Assembly: GCF_017874415.1 (NCBI RefSeq) | Contig: NZ_JAGGLM010000002.1 | Span: 1 to 64,000, forward strand | From: Clostridium algifaecis | GTDB taxonomy: Bacteria; Bacillota; Clostridia; Clostridiales; Clostridiaceae | DNA length: 64,000 bases | Direction of reading: 5' to 3' | Shown: in pieces, positions 1 through 9,055 of the stretch | Numbering within the stretch: the stretch's first letter is position 1 | How the letters are laid out: every line of letters begins with the position of its first letter | Translations under genes and position numbers: made by a program | The notes under the pieces: generated by a model | The model's input: only the letters and a program-made list of their open reading frames with translations | What the model was told of the DNA's origin: nothing | Database searches by the model: none

Positions 1-1
1 T

Positions 2-601
2 ATTTTAGTTTTTGTTTGAAATTCTGGGGGGAATAATCAAAAAGCACCCTTCGGGATTAAGATAAATGGAGGCCTAAGGGTTTCCGAATATACTTATGAA
101 TATAAAGGAGTGCAGGACTGCTATGCAGCAAATCTTCTTTTTGGTGGACCTAAAACATGTGAATATGGATGTTTAGGTTTTGGCACATGTGTTAAGAACT
201 GTCCTTTTGGTGCAATGACTATGGGAAGTAATGGAATACCTGTAATAGATACAGATTTATGTACAGGCTGTGGAACTTGCGAAAAAGCATGTCCAAAGAG
301 TGTAATTTCACTTATTCCTTTAGGAGCCAAGGTTGAAGTAGTATGTAATTCTAAGGATAAAGGTGTTAAAGTACGTAAAGCCTGCACTGTAGGATGCCTT
401 GGATGTGGACTGTGTGCTAGAAATTGTGATCATAATGCAATTAAGGTTGAGAATAATTTAGCAGTAGTTGATGCTCATATTTGTATAAATGAGTGTTCTG
501 AAGAGAAATGTTTGACTAAATGTCCAACAGGTGCAATTAATGAAATTTTGTTAAAATTAAATGATCACGAAATAAGTAAACAAGAAGCTGCGGCAAATTA
601 G
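2..601 (+). CDS. rnfB: RnfB, Rnf complex ferredoxin subunit (C-terminal part, in-frame TGA)
   Basis: This is the C-terminal part of the iron-sulfur subunit of the membrane Rnf complex, which passes electrons from reduced ferredoxin to NAD while pumping ions. The visible frame has two ferredoxin-type modules (CEYGCLGFGTC...CPFGA and CTGCGTCEKACPKS) and then two more Cys clusters (CLGCGLCARNC, CSEEKCLTKCP), the usual RnfB tail. The gene begins before the window. The coding frame can be followed upstream of the first possible start (GTG at 110) with RnfB-like residues (YTYEYKGVQDC), but it meets TGA at 17-19. The residues around that TGA read ILVFV-stop-NSGG, which fits the usual V-x-V-V-x-C-N-G stretch with the stop at the Cys. 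It is therefore either a selenocysteine codon or a lesion; see the findings. The GTG at 110 has no spaced ribosome binding site and is not a convincing start. Confidence 0.85.
17..58 (+). promoter_or_regulatory. TGA codon with adjacent stem-loop (candidate bacterial SECIS)
   Basis: The in-frame TGA at 17-19 of rnfB is followed at once by a hairpin: bases 20-31 can pair with 47-58 over 12 consecutive positions (four G-U pairs), leaving a 15-base A-rich loop at 32-46. A second, smaller hairpin (CCC-TTC-GGG, 47-55) competes with it. Bacterial selenocysteine insertion elements lie inside the coding region just after the UGA. However, this loop starts only about 12 bases after the codon, closer than the usual range I know of, so the fit is suggestive only. 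Confidence 0.35.
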
Positions 602-632
602 TTGAGAGTTAATAATTAATAATTAAGAGTTA

Positions 633-668
633 AAAAAATTCCTGGGAATCCTCCAGGAATTTTTTTTT
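633..668. terminator. Terminator after rnfB
   Basis: A 10-bp stem (636-645 with 653-662, AAATTCCTGG) is followed by a run of T on the plus strand and preceded by a run of A. It can end rnfB transcription and also the opposing Gx gene. Confidence 0.85.
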
Positions 669-684
669 GATGATTAATTTTTAA

Positions 685-1197
685 TTATAGTATTTCTTTG
701 AACATAGGTATTTTTTTTAGATGGTCAATTAAAAATTTTGTACATAATCCTATAAAGTATCCTGTAACTATAGATGAAATTAAAAGTATGGGCAGATAAA
801 CGTACACTCTCAAATCCTGAATTACAAAAGAAGCTACCAGTAATTGTCCTATATTATGAAATATTGCCCCGCATATGCTTACTGACCATAAACTTATTGA
901 GTCCTTAAGAAGTTTATATAGCAAAATCATAACTATGTTGCTGAAAATTCCTCCAGCCAGGCTGAACATGAAAGCCGACATACTGCCTGAAAACATCGAA
1001 CCAAGAAGAGTTCTGAGAAACATGATTATGAGAGCTTCTTTCCATCCTATCAGTATTAAAGCTGCTAGTGAGATCATATTGGCAAGTCCAAGTTTTATAC
1101 CGGGGAATAAAATAGGAATCTGGGCTTCTAAAACATATATGACCAAAGCCATGGCTGTTAAAAAACTTACAAAAATCATTTTTTTTGTTTTATACAT
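685..1197 (-). CDS. Gx transporter family membrane protein (HepSI-like)
   Basis: A small integral membrane protein of the Gx/heptaprenyl diphosphate synthase component I family, which resembles ECF-type S components. About five or six hydrophobic segments cover nearly the whole chain, and the family stretch PGIKLGLANMISL near residues 33-45 and the Gly-rich centre (GGIFSNIVM) are visible. I chose ATG at 1197 (MYKTKKM), which has an AGGGATGG sequence upstream. A longer start at 1230 would overlap the preceding gene. It follows the NusG-II gene on the same strand, and this pair beside rnf genes is common in clostridia. The transported substrate is unknown; a role in quinone or flavin supply for the Rnf complex is only inference. 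Confidence 0.8.
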   Translation of the reverse strand: MYKTKKMIFVSFLTAMALVIYVLEAQIPILFPGIKLGLANMISLAALILIGWKEALIIMFLRTLLGSMFSGSMSAFMFSLAGGIFSNIVMILLYKLLKDSISLWSVSICGAIFHNIGQLLVASFVIQDLRVYVYLPILLISSIVTGYFIGLCTKFLIDHLKKIPMFKEIL

Positions 1198-1210
1198 AGA
1201 AAGACCATCC

Positions 1211-1594
1211 CTATCTTGTAATATCGTCATATTTTGAATTTTTACCTTCTATCGAAACTATAAGTTTATGAGGAAGACAGACAGAACTTTGACCTGTTTC
1301 TGACAGCCAACCGGTTTTTACACATACTTTATCAGGACAATCTGCATCTATAATAGCAATTTTACCTTTTTCTACTTTTATTTTATTATAATGTATGCCA
1401 TTATACTTTATAGTAAATTCCTGAGTTCCACTTACGTTATTTAAATCAATAGTTTTAATTATTTTGCCATTTTGTTTTATAGTTGCTATTTTATCAGAAG
1501 TATTTGAATGATTTTTATATGCAAATAATCCGACAGTGCTTATTATGACAAGTAGTACTATAATTATAGCAATAATTTTATCTGCTTTTTTCAT
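1211..1594 (-). CDS. NusG domain II-containing protein
   Basis: A 127-residue protein with one N-terminal membrane segment (IIAIIIVLLVIISTVGLFAY) and an extracytoplasmic NusG-II beta domain. The domain carries the family's cysteine pattern (DCPDKVC...SSVCLPH). This family commonly sits next to Gx transporter and Rnf genes, and its biochemical role is not established. The start is ATG at 1594, with AAGGTGAT at the right distance; the GTG three codons upstream overlaps that site. It lies 13 bases ahead of the Gx gene and is probably its operon partner. Confidence 0.8.
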   Translation of the reverse strand: MKKADKIIAIIIVLLVIISTVGLFAYKNHSNTSDKIATIKQNGKIIKTIDLNNVSGTQEFTIKYNGIHYNKIKVEKGKIAIIDADCPDKVCVKTGWLSETGQSSVCLPHKLIVSIEGKNSKYDDITR

Positions 1595-1834
1595 ATGTAT
1601 CACCTTATATTAATTATTTGATATTCAAGTAAAATTTTACTACATGAAATCAAATAGGTCAATTTATGTAATTAATTTTTATATTTATAAAAATTATTCA
1701 TTTAGAATGCCGACTTAGTAATATTTATATAGAAAATTAAAGAAATTTTTATATAAATATAGAATACTGGTAATATTATAATGTATAATAAAAATAAATA
1801 TATTTTATTGTATATAATGGGGGCGATTTTATTT

Positions 1835-4021
1835 ATGACAAAAGTTGAATTCATGCACGTATTGAATAGAAGAATTAAAAATCAATCAGAGAAAGTATTT
1901 GAGGGCATATCAAAGGGTAGAAAAAAGGCACTTGAAAATTGGTTTAGGGACAAGTGGATGCAGCTTGAGAATACCAGCAATATTATAAAAAATTTTGATG
2001 AAGATGATAAAAATTTATTGCACGAACTGGGAAAAAAATTAAATCAATATGAAGATTTTTGCGAATTTTTAATATTAGATGACAATGGAATAGTAATTCA
2101 ATCTACTTGCAGTAAGCATAGTGGAATTGATATGAGCAATTTCCCTAATTATAAAAAGGGAATGAATGATGAAAAATTAATGTACGGTCCCTATGAAGAT
2201 AAAAATACACTTGATATAGATTTATCCAAAAAGAGATTTGCAGATGAGGTAACCTTACTTTTTTCTATACCATATACTAATTCATGCGGAGATAGAAGGA
2301 TATTTCTTGGAAGAGTACTTAATGATGATATGAGCAATGTAATTCAGGATGAAGATACACATATATATAAGGATTCAGGTGACAACTATCTGTTTATGAT
2401 AAAGACAGATAGGGATATATTGCCGGGGACAGCTATATCAAGGAGCAGATTTGAGGATAATACTTTTACTAAAGGTGAAAATCTTAAGGACGGAGTAAGT
2501 ACTTCTAAATGGGGAATTGTTAAGATAAAAAAACATACCGAGTTTGAAATAATATTTACTGATCCTGCAACCGGTGAGCTTCATCAGGGAGTAAGAAATA
2601 CTATTAAAAATGGAGAAAATTTAGACAGTTGGCCAGGCTATCCAGATTACCGACATATATTAGTAGGAGGAAAGGGAACGACTATAAATCCACCATACAG
2701 TGATGAAACTTGGGGTATGATGTGTGAAGGAGATATTGCTGAAATATATAATTTTAAGAGTATAAATTTAAAAATACCGGTCATAGTATCAATTACTGCA
2801 GCTATAGTGACCTTATTAAACAGCCTTGTTTATTATTTTAAATCAGATATGGGAATTTTAAGTTCTATATTAGCATGGGCTATAATTACTTTTGTAAGTT
2901 ATAATGCATGTAAAAAATTAATTGTAAAACCGCTTAATAGAACAGTAGATATACTTCATACACTGGCAGAAGGTGAAGGAGATCTTACAAAAAGGGTAGA
3001 TAAACTTTCTTACGATGAAATTGGCGAGCTATCAAAGTGGTTTAACAAGTTTATAAACAACCAGATGTCAATGATAAAAAGAGTTGATGTTTCATCAAAG
3101 ACATCTAAAAGTTCTATTGAAGTAGTTTCTAATTTGACAAACAATATAAAAGAAGGTATGAAAACAGTAGCTAAAACTGTTAGTGGGTTAGTGGATGTTT
3201 CGAAGAAGCAAAATGATGTATTTCAGGGAACAAAAGAACATTTCAATAACTTGTCGGCATCTATACAGGAAATGGGAACTTTAATTAATGAAGTAACGGA
3301 TAGAGTTGAAGATACAAGTGATCGTGCATTTAAAGCAAATGAGTATTCTAATAATTTGCTTGATTCTATAAATGATTTGCAGAAAACCATGAAGTCAACG
3401 ATTGAGATAATAACAACACTTCAGAATCATTCAAATTCAATAACAGAGGCAGTTACGACTATAAGCAGCATAAGCGGTCAGACTCAGCTTCTAGCGTTAA
3501 ATGCAACTATAGAGGCAGCTAGAGCTGGTGAGGCAGGAAAAGGCTTTGGAGTAGTTGCAAGTGAGATATCAAAATTATCTGTTCAGACAGAAGAAGCAAC
3601 TAAATCCATAGGCAATCTGGTTTTTAATATTCAAAGTGGAATTAAAAATACTTTTGATGAAATAAATAGAATTGATCTCAAGGTTGAAGATTCTACAGGA
3701 AATGTTAAAAATACCATAGGCTCTTTTAAATATATCGTAAATAACATAAAGGATGTAAATCAAAAGATGGAAACCATATTTCAAATAACTAATAAGGAGA
3801 GTCAAGATATAGACAATATGGTAGTTGGTATAAATAAATCTGCAGATGAAATAAGCAGAAGAACTGAAAAAGGAGCAAGTACAAGTGAAGAATCTTTAAA
3901 TTTACTCGAAAATATTTTAGGTGAAACTGTAAGATTAAAGAGAATAACAGACAATCTTGAATATTCATCCGATAATCTACAGGAAATGGTTGGAGCTTTT
4001 CAGATTTCAAGTGGCAAATAA
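1835..4021 (+). CDS. Methyl-accepting chemotaxis protein with large N-terminal sensor
   Basis: A chemoreceptor of about 728 residues. Residues 1-310 form a large sensor region (probably Cache-like) containing RKKALENWFRDKW and CEFLILDDNGIVIQS. Hydrophobic segments follow near 315-340 and 345-370, then a HAMP domain (KPLNRTVDILHTLAEGEGDLTKR), and then the coiled-coil signalling domain with the conserved hairpin [24 protein letters not shown]. The start at 1835 is preferred because GGGGGCG lies about 11 bases upstream. The earlier ATG at 1781 has no clear ribosome binding site but would add a short hydrophobic N-terminus. With the later start there is no N-terminal membrane anchor, so the topology of the sensor is unusual or the first start is used. 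The ligand is unknown. Confidence 0.9.
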   Translation: MTKVEFMHVLNRRIKNQSEKVFEGISKGRKKALENWFRDKWMQLENTSNIIKNFDEDDKNLLHELGKKLNQYEDFCEFLILDDNGIVIQSTCSKHSGIDMSNFPNYKKGMNDEKLMYGPYEDKNTLDIDLSKKRFADEVTLLFSIPYTNSCGDRRIFLGRVLNDDMSNVIQDEDTHIYKDSGDNYLFMIKTDRDILPGTAISRSRFEDNTFTKGENLKDGVSTSKWGIVKIKKHTEFEIIFTDPATGELHQGVRNTIKNGENLDSWPGYPDYRHILVGGKGTTINPPYSDETWGMMCEGDIAEIYNFKSINLKIPVIVSITAAIVTLLNSLVYYFKSDMGILSSILAWAIITFVSYNACKKLIVKPLNRTVDILHTLAEGEGDLTKRVDKLSYDEIGELSKWFNKFINNQMSMIKRVDVSSKTSKSSIEVVSNLTNNIKEGMKTVAKTVSGLVDVSKKQNDVFQGTKEHFNNLSASIQEMGTLINEVTDRVEDTSDRAFKANEYSNNLLDSINDLQKTMKSTIEIITTLQNHSNSITEAVTTISSISGQTQLLALNATIEAARAGEAGKGFGVVASEISKLSVQTEEATKSIGNLVFNIQSGIKNTFDEINRIDLKVEDSTGNVKNTIGSFKYIVNNIKDVNQKMETIFQITNKESQDIDNMVVGINKSADEISRRTEKGASTSEESLNLLENILGETVRLKRITDNLEYSSDNLQEMVGAFQISSGK

Positions 4022-4141
4022 ATAAAAATACTGGCATTAATTTTTACTGATGTATATTTTGATAAAAATATGGAGATTATACAATAAGAATATAATTTTA
4101 AACTTTAATTTATAATAAAGATTAAAAATAGGGAGTTTAAT

Positions 4142-4594
4142 ATGCTATTTAGATTGAACAGAACCAAAAAAATAACTGGAAATATTTTTGTTGTTAAAAC
4201 TCTTATATCAAATTTTTTTATCTATTCTGATGGAAGAATTACTATATGTTTTAATTCAGGATTTATACCGTTAATTATTAATAGGGAACTTAGGAAGGTA
4301 AATGTAAAACCTGAGTCTATTTCGAACGTATTTTTAACTTCTCCAAAATTTCAACATATAGGTGGAATTAAAGTATTTAAAAATGCTAGAATATATATGT
4401 CAGATGATCTGTCTTCAAAGAGATCACAAAAATTATTGGAAGATCTTGATAAAAGAAATAATATGGAATATGAAAAAATTAAAGATGGTGATATAATTGA
4501 TTTGGGAAGTATAAAGGTAAGATCTTTTGTAATTCCGGGACATTTACCGGGAAGTATGTCCTATATAGTCAATGATAGCTTTGTATTTATATAA
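4142..4594 (+). pseudogene. Truncated, degenerate metallo-beta-lactamase-fold protein
   Basis: This 150-residue product matches only the N-terminal part of an MBL-fold hydrolase: a GRITICFNSG strand, then LTSPKFQHIGGIKVF where active enzymes have a THxHxDHxGG metal motif, then a late PGHLPGSMSYIV stretch in which the metal-binding His remains. It stops at the strand that should be followed by the GD metal ligand (NDSFVFI-stop). The first three histidine ligands are missing and the C-terminal half is absent, so hydrolase activity is unlikely. It may be a decayed gene or a non-catalytic remnant. Its start has a GGGAG ribosome binding site, so it may still be translated. Confidence 0.6.
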
Positions 4595-4632
4595 ATAGAA
4601 TTAATGTAAAAGTATAATGTAAAATTTAAATT

Positions 4633-4670
4633 AAAAATACCGCGTAGGCAGATTTACGCGGTATTTTTAT
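4633..4670. terminator. Terminator between MBL remnant and two-component operon
   Basis: Stem AAAATACCGCGTA (4634-4646) pairs with TACGCGGTATTTT, followed by a T run. It is A/T-flanked on both sides, so it may act in both directions. Confidence 0.85.
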
Positions 4671-4687
4671 AAACATTTTAAAATTTG

Positions 4688-4696
4688 TGGTATAAT
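4688..4696 (+). promoter_or_regulatory. Extended -10 promoter of the response-regulator operon
   Basis: TGGTATAAT (TGN-TATAAT) lies 33 bases before the response-regulator start and just after the terminator, so it is the likely promoter of the two-component operon. Confidence 0.5.
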
Positions 4697-4728
4697 TTTT
4701 CTAGTATAGTATATAAGGAGAAATATTA

Positions 4729-5409
4729 ATGGATAGAACTATTTTAATGGTTGATGATGAGGATAGAATGAGATTGCTTATGGAGGCATATTTAAAAAAA
4801 GAGGGGCTAGGAGTTATTCTGGCTGAGAATGGAAAAGATGCTTTAGAAAAATTTGAAAAAAATAAAATCGATTTAGTAGTCCTGGACATAATGATGCCTA
4901 TAATGGATGGATGGACTACATGTAGAAAATTAAGGGAAATTTCAGATGTACCTATAATAATGCTTACAGCAAGGGCGGAGGATGAAGATCAGCTGCTTGG
5001 ATTTAAATTGGGAACAGATAGCTATGTGACCAAGCCTGTAAGTCCAAATATACTCGTGGCTAGAATAAAGGCCCTCCTGAAGAGAACCTATTCAGATGAC
5101 AAACATAATAATAATTATGATGGACTTTGTATAAATGAAGAAGCTCATGAAGTGAAAATAGATGAACATGATATATACCTTTCTCCAAAAGAATTTGAGC
5201 TTTTATGTTATCTTATAAAAAATAAGGATATAGTTTTAACAAGAGAAAAAATTTTAGATGCTGTATGGGGATTGGATTACTATGGAGACTTAAGGACAGT
5301 TGATACTCACATAAAAAGGCTTAGAGAAAAATTAGGTGAAAGGGCATATTTAATATCTACTGTACGTGGATTGGGTTATAAATTTGGAATAAAAAATCAG
5401 CTGCAATAA
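4729..5409 (+). CDS. OmpR-family response regulator
   Basis: A 226-residue response regulator. The receiver domain (about 1-120) has the acidic pocket VDDED and the phospho-acceptor Asp in LVVLDIMMPIMDG, followed by TARAEDEDQ and the conserved Lys in VTKPVSP. The C-terminal winged helix (about 130-222) ends in RTVDTHIKRLREKLG...STVRGLGYKF. GGAG lies before the ATG. The histidine kinase gene follows after 31 bases, so the two form one operon. The LTA-synthase-like gene comes next, which makes cell-envelope control plausible but unproven. Confidence 0.93.
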   Translation: MDRTILMVDDEDRMRLLMEAYLKKEGLGVILAENGKDALEKFEKNKIDLVVLDIMMPIMDGWTTCRKLREISDVPIIMLTARAEDEDQLLGFKLGTDSYVTKPVSPNILVARIKALLKRTYSDDKHNNNYDGLCINEEAHEVKIDEHDIYLSPKEFELLCYLIKNKDIVLTREKILDAVWGLDYYGDLRTVDTHIKRLREKLGERAYLISTVRGLGYKFGIKNQLQ

Positions 5410-5440
5410 ATAAATCAATATATCTGAGGTAATAATAAAA

Positions 5441-6961
5441 ATGAAAAATATAATACTGGAAAATAAACTTGTTCTAAAAATAAGGAAGAATATAACATGG
5501 AAATTATTTATAGTAACAGCAGTAGTTTTTACTGTATTCATAAGCAGTACATTGGTTTTTCAGTCTTTATTTTTTGGAAAATTTTACATAAACCAAAAAA
5601 AGAATTATTTGGAGAATAAAGTTCAAAAATTTCAACAAATTTATAATAAGACGAAAGATGACGATAAAATAACTGATCTTATGAGAAACTTTGAAGAAAA
5701 TAATAACTCAAAGATCGTAATAATGGATGATAATGGGAAAATAAAATTTATAACCAACTATAATAGTAGGACTTATGATGCTATCAGAGTAAAAATAATA
5801 AATAATGTAATAATAGAATGGAGTATGAATTCTAACTTGTTGAATGAAATGAAAAAAGAAAACAAGCCAGTTACTGTTGTTACAGATATGACAATTAATG
5901 GAACAAAAAATATACTGAGTGCAGTTCCTGACAGAAAAAAGAAAGAAATTATATTTGCGATAACATCTCTTCAGCCAGTTGATGAAGCTTCTTTAGTTAT
6001 AAAAGATTTCTATGTATATTTTTATATAGGGGCTATTGTTCTTATTATAATATTATCTTTAGTATATACCAATATGGTTTCAAAGCCATTAGTTAAAATT
6101 AATAGTACTGCAAAAAAAATGGCTTCACTCAATTTTTCAGAAAAATGTAATGTGGAGACAGAAGATGAAATTGGAAATCTAGCAAATACTCTTAATTTTC
6201 TATCCGACAATTTAGATAATGCACTTACTTCACTAAAAGAAGCCAACAAAAAGTTGGAATATGATATAGAAAGAGAAAGAAAAATTGAAAAGACAAGGAA
6301 GAGTTTTGTAAATGCAATTTCTCATGAACTTAAGACACCTATAAACCTTATAGGGGGTTATGCAGAAGGTCTTAAAGATGGAGTATTTGATTCCGATAAA
6401 AAAGATTATTACATTGACATAATAATAGATGAAAGCAAAAAAATGGCTGATTTAGTTACTGACATGTTAAATTTATCCCATCTTGAATCAGGAGTTTTTA
6501 AATTAAGTAAAGAGGAATTTTTTATAGATAAACTTATATATTCAGTAATAAAGCGTTTTGCGGTAATTATAGAAAATAAAAATATTAATTTAAAAACAAA
6601 CATATTAAGTAATATTAAAGTTTATGCTGACTGGGATATGATTGAGCAGGTTATTAATAACTTTTTAACAAATGCTATCAGGTATACGGAAATTGGAGGA
6701 GATATAATATTTTCAACTAAAAAGATGAATGATAAAATAATAATATCTGTAGAAAATACAGGTAAATCAATACCAGAATATGAGATTAGCAAAATATGGA
6801 GTAATTTTTATAGAATAGATAAATCTAGAAATAGAAAATTTGGTGGCACAGGTTTAGGACTTGCAATAGTTAAAAATATTTTAACACTTCATAAATGTAA
6901 GTATGGTGTTAAGAATACAGAAAATGGAGTAAAGTTTTATTTTGAAATGAATATTATTTAG
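5441..6961 (+). CDS. Sensor histidine kinase
   Basis: A 506-residue membrane kinase. A first membrane segment lies near residues 22-44 and a second near 190-212; between them is an extracytoplasmic sensor of about 145 residues. A HAMP region follows (NSTAKKMASLNFSEKC), then the dimerisation domain with the phospho-acceptor His in FVNAISHELKTPI, and an HATPase domain with N-box (NNFLTNAIRYT), G1 (ENTGKSIPE) and G2 (KFGGTGLGLAIVKNI). It is the cognate kinase of the upstream regulator. The signal is unknown. Confidence 0.93.
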   Translation: MKNIILENKLVLKIRKNITWKLFIVTAVVFTVFISSTLVFQSLFFGKFYINQKKNYLENKVQKFQQIYNKTKDDDKITDLMRNFEENNNSKIVIMDDNGKIKFITNYNSRTYDAIRVKIINNVIIEWSMNSNLLNEMKKENKPVTVVTDMTINGTKNILSAVPDRKKKEIIFAITSLQPVDEASLVIKDFYVYFYIGAIVLIIILSLVYTNMVSKPLVKINSTAKKMASLNFSEKCNVETEDEIGNLANTLNFLSDNLDNALTSLKEANKKLEYDIERERKIEKTRKSFVNAISHELKTPINLIGGYAEGLKDGVFDSDKKDYYIDIIIDESKKMADLVTDMLNLSHLESGVFKLSKEEFFIDKLIYSVIKRFAVIIENKNINLKTNILSNIKVYADWDMIEQVINNFLTNAIRYTEIGGDIIFSTKKMNDKIIISVENTGKSIPEYEISKIWSNFYRIDKSRNRKFGGTGLGLAIVKNILTLHKCKYGVKNTENGVKFYFEMNII

Positions 6962-7077
6962 ATGTAAAGTTTATGTTAACAATTTATTCATAAATTTGTC
7001 ATGTAAGTGCCACTTTGATAATGTAATATTTATTCTAGCAATTATAAGTTTAGTTGGGTTAGGGAAGAGGAGAAAAA

Positions 7078-8985
7078 ATGAAAGCAATAAAGGCAATGAA
7101 ATTAATGAAAGAAAAAAAAATATTCCATTTTTTATTTAATCTCTTATTTAATAATTTAGATATTATTTTATTTTTCATTTTGATCTATATAAAATTATAT
7201 GAATATTCAAAATCAATTTCACCAGATTATTTATATGTAATGGTGAAACTACCTATAATAGGATGCATACTCGTATTAATAGGGGTTTCATTAATACTTA
7301 AAGAAAAATCAAGAATTAGCTTTTTATATATTGCAGATATAGTAATAAGCTGTATACTTATTACTGATGTTATGTATTACAGGTATTTTAAGGATATAAC
7401 TACACTGGCATCTGTAAAAAATGCTAAGCTGCTTGCAGGAGTATCAGATAGTGTAACGAGTTTATTTAGGTTTAAAGACTTATTTTATATATTGGATATA
7501 ATTGCATTTATTCCATTTAAGAAAAACTATAAGAGAATAAAGCAAAATTATTTACCATTATCAAAAAGGTTACTTACTTTTGCAGTAGTATTTGCAATAG
7601 GTATAGGGCTTAATGCACAAACTTTATATACAGTGTCTAAAGAGCAGCCAACTCTTTTAAGCTCAATGAGTAATAGAATATACCTTACGAAGATGATAGG
7701 AAATATAGATTTCCATGTGGTAGATGCATATAATTTTGTGAGCACAAATATTAAAAATGCTAAAAAGCTGCCGCAAGATAAGCAGGATGAAATTAAGAAG
7801 TATCTACAAAATAATACTGAAAATAGTGGACAGGTAAAACTTCAAGGAAAATATTCTGGAAAGAATTTAATAGTAATACAGGTGGAGGCACTTCAACAAT
7901 TTGTAATAAATAAGCAGGTTAATGGACAGGAAATAACTCCAAACTTAAATAGATGGATTAAGAAGAGTATGTATTTTGATAATTATTTTTATCAGGTTGC
8001 AGGAGGAACTACATCAGATGCAGAATTTATGTCAAATAATTCGCTGTATCCAGCACAATCAGGCGCAGCTTATTATACCTACAGTGGAAATACATACAAT
8101 TCTCTAGCAAACGCTTTGAAAAGCAAGAATTATTATACAGCTGCACTTCATGGAAATTCAGAGGGTTTCTGGAATAGGAATGTAATGTATAAGGCCGAAG
8201 GGTTTGACGACTTTTATGGACAGCATAGCTTTAATATAAATGAGGAAATAGGACTTGGGCTTAGTGATAAGTCATTCTTAAATCAATCTATTGAAAAAAT
8301 AAAGAATTTTAAACAACCATATTATTCTTTTTTAGTAACGTTGACAAGCCATTATCCATATGATGCAGTGAGCAAGTATGGAGATTTTGATACAGGTGAG
8401 TATGAAGGAACTTTTATGGGCAACTATCTTAAAGCTATACATTATACAGATGCACAGCTTGGTACATTCTTGGATAATCTTGAAAAAGAAGGTATAATGC
8501 AAAATTCAGTAATAGCTTTATATGGAGATCATTTTGCTATACCTAAAGATAAAATCAATGAATTGTATAAATTTGAAAATGTAAGCAATGCCAATGACTA
8601 TAACTGGTTTACGTATCAAAAGGTTCCACTTATAATGCATTTTCCAGACAATTATAATTCAAATGTAGTGAACCATAGTTATACAGGTCAGATGGATTTA
8701 TATCCTACACTTGCAAATCTCATGGGAATCAAAAATCAATATATGTTTGGTAAGGATATGTTAAATAGTACAAATCAGAATGTTGTATTTAGAAATGGTT
8801 CTTTTATAGACGGCAAGAATTTATACGTGTCATGGACCAATACCTACTATGACCTGGCTACTGGAAAAGTTGTAAATGAAACTGAAGAGTTGAAGAAAGA
8901 AAAAAATAAAGCCAATGAGGAACTTGAGTATTCTGATGATTTATTGAATCATAATCTATTGAAAAATTTTTTGAATGGCAACTAA
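7078..8985 (+). CDS. LTA synthase family sulfatase-like membrane enzyme
   Basis: A 635-residue enzyme of the lipoteichoic acid synthase family, which transfers glycerol phosphate from phosphatidylglycerol on the outer face of the membrane. Five hydrophobic segments lie in about the first 190 residues. The extracellular sulfatase-fold domain starts near residue 260 (LIVIQVEALQ, metal ligand Glu) and contains the catalytic Thr in AGGTTSDAEFM and the metal-binding pair in ALYGDHFA. The start is ATG after GGGAAGAGGAG. It follows the two-component operon by 116 bases and ends at a strong terminator. Whether it makes LTA or another polyglycerol-phosphate-like polymer cannot be told. Confidence 0.88.
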   Translation: MKAIKAMKLMKEKKIFHFLFNLLFNNLDIILFFILIYIKLYEYSKSISPDYLYVMVKLPIIGCILVLIGVSLILKEKSRISFLYIADIVISCILITDVMYYRYFKDITTLASVKNAKLLAGVSDSVTSLFRFKDLFYILDIIAFIPFKKNYKRIKQNYLPLSKRLLTFAVVFAIGIGLNAQTLYTVSKEQPTLLSSMSNRIYLTKMIGNIDFHVVDAYNFVSTNIKNAKKLPQDKQDEIKKYLQNNTENSGQVKLQGKYSGKNLIVIQVEALQQFVINKQVNGQEITPNLNRWIKKSMYFDNYFYQVAGGTTSDAEFMSNNSLYPAQSGAAYYTYSGNTYNSLANALKSKNYYTAALHGNSEGFWNRNVMYKAEGFDDFYGQHSFNINEEIGLGLSDKSFLNQSIEKIKNFKQPYYSFLVTLTSHYPYDAVSKYGDFDTGEYEGTFMGNYLKAIHYTDAQLGTFLDNLEKEGIMQNSVIALYGDHFAIPKDKINELYKFENVSNANDYNWFTYQKVPLIMHFPDNYNSNVVNHSYTGQMDLYPTLANLMGIKNQYMFGKDMLNSTNQNVVFRNGSFIDGKNLYVSWTNTYYDLATGKVVNETEELKKEKNKANEELEYSDDLLNHNLLKNFLNGN

Positions 8986-8997
8986 AAGTCAGTTATA

Positions 8998-9046
8998 AAA
9001 AAGATACTATCAAATTAAAATTCCATTGATAGTATCTTTTATTTTA
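8998..9046. terminator. Bidirectional terminator
   Basis: Stem AAAGATACTATCA (from 9000) pairs with TGATAGTATCTTT, flanked by A and T runs. It serves the LTA-synthase-like gene and the convergent aminotransferase gene. Confidence 0.85.
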
Positions 9047-9055
9047 TATGGATTT

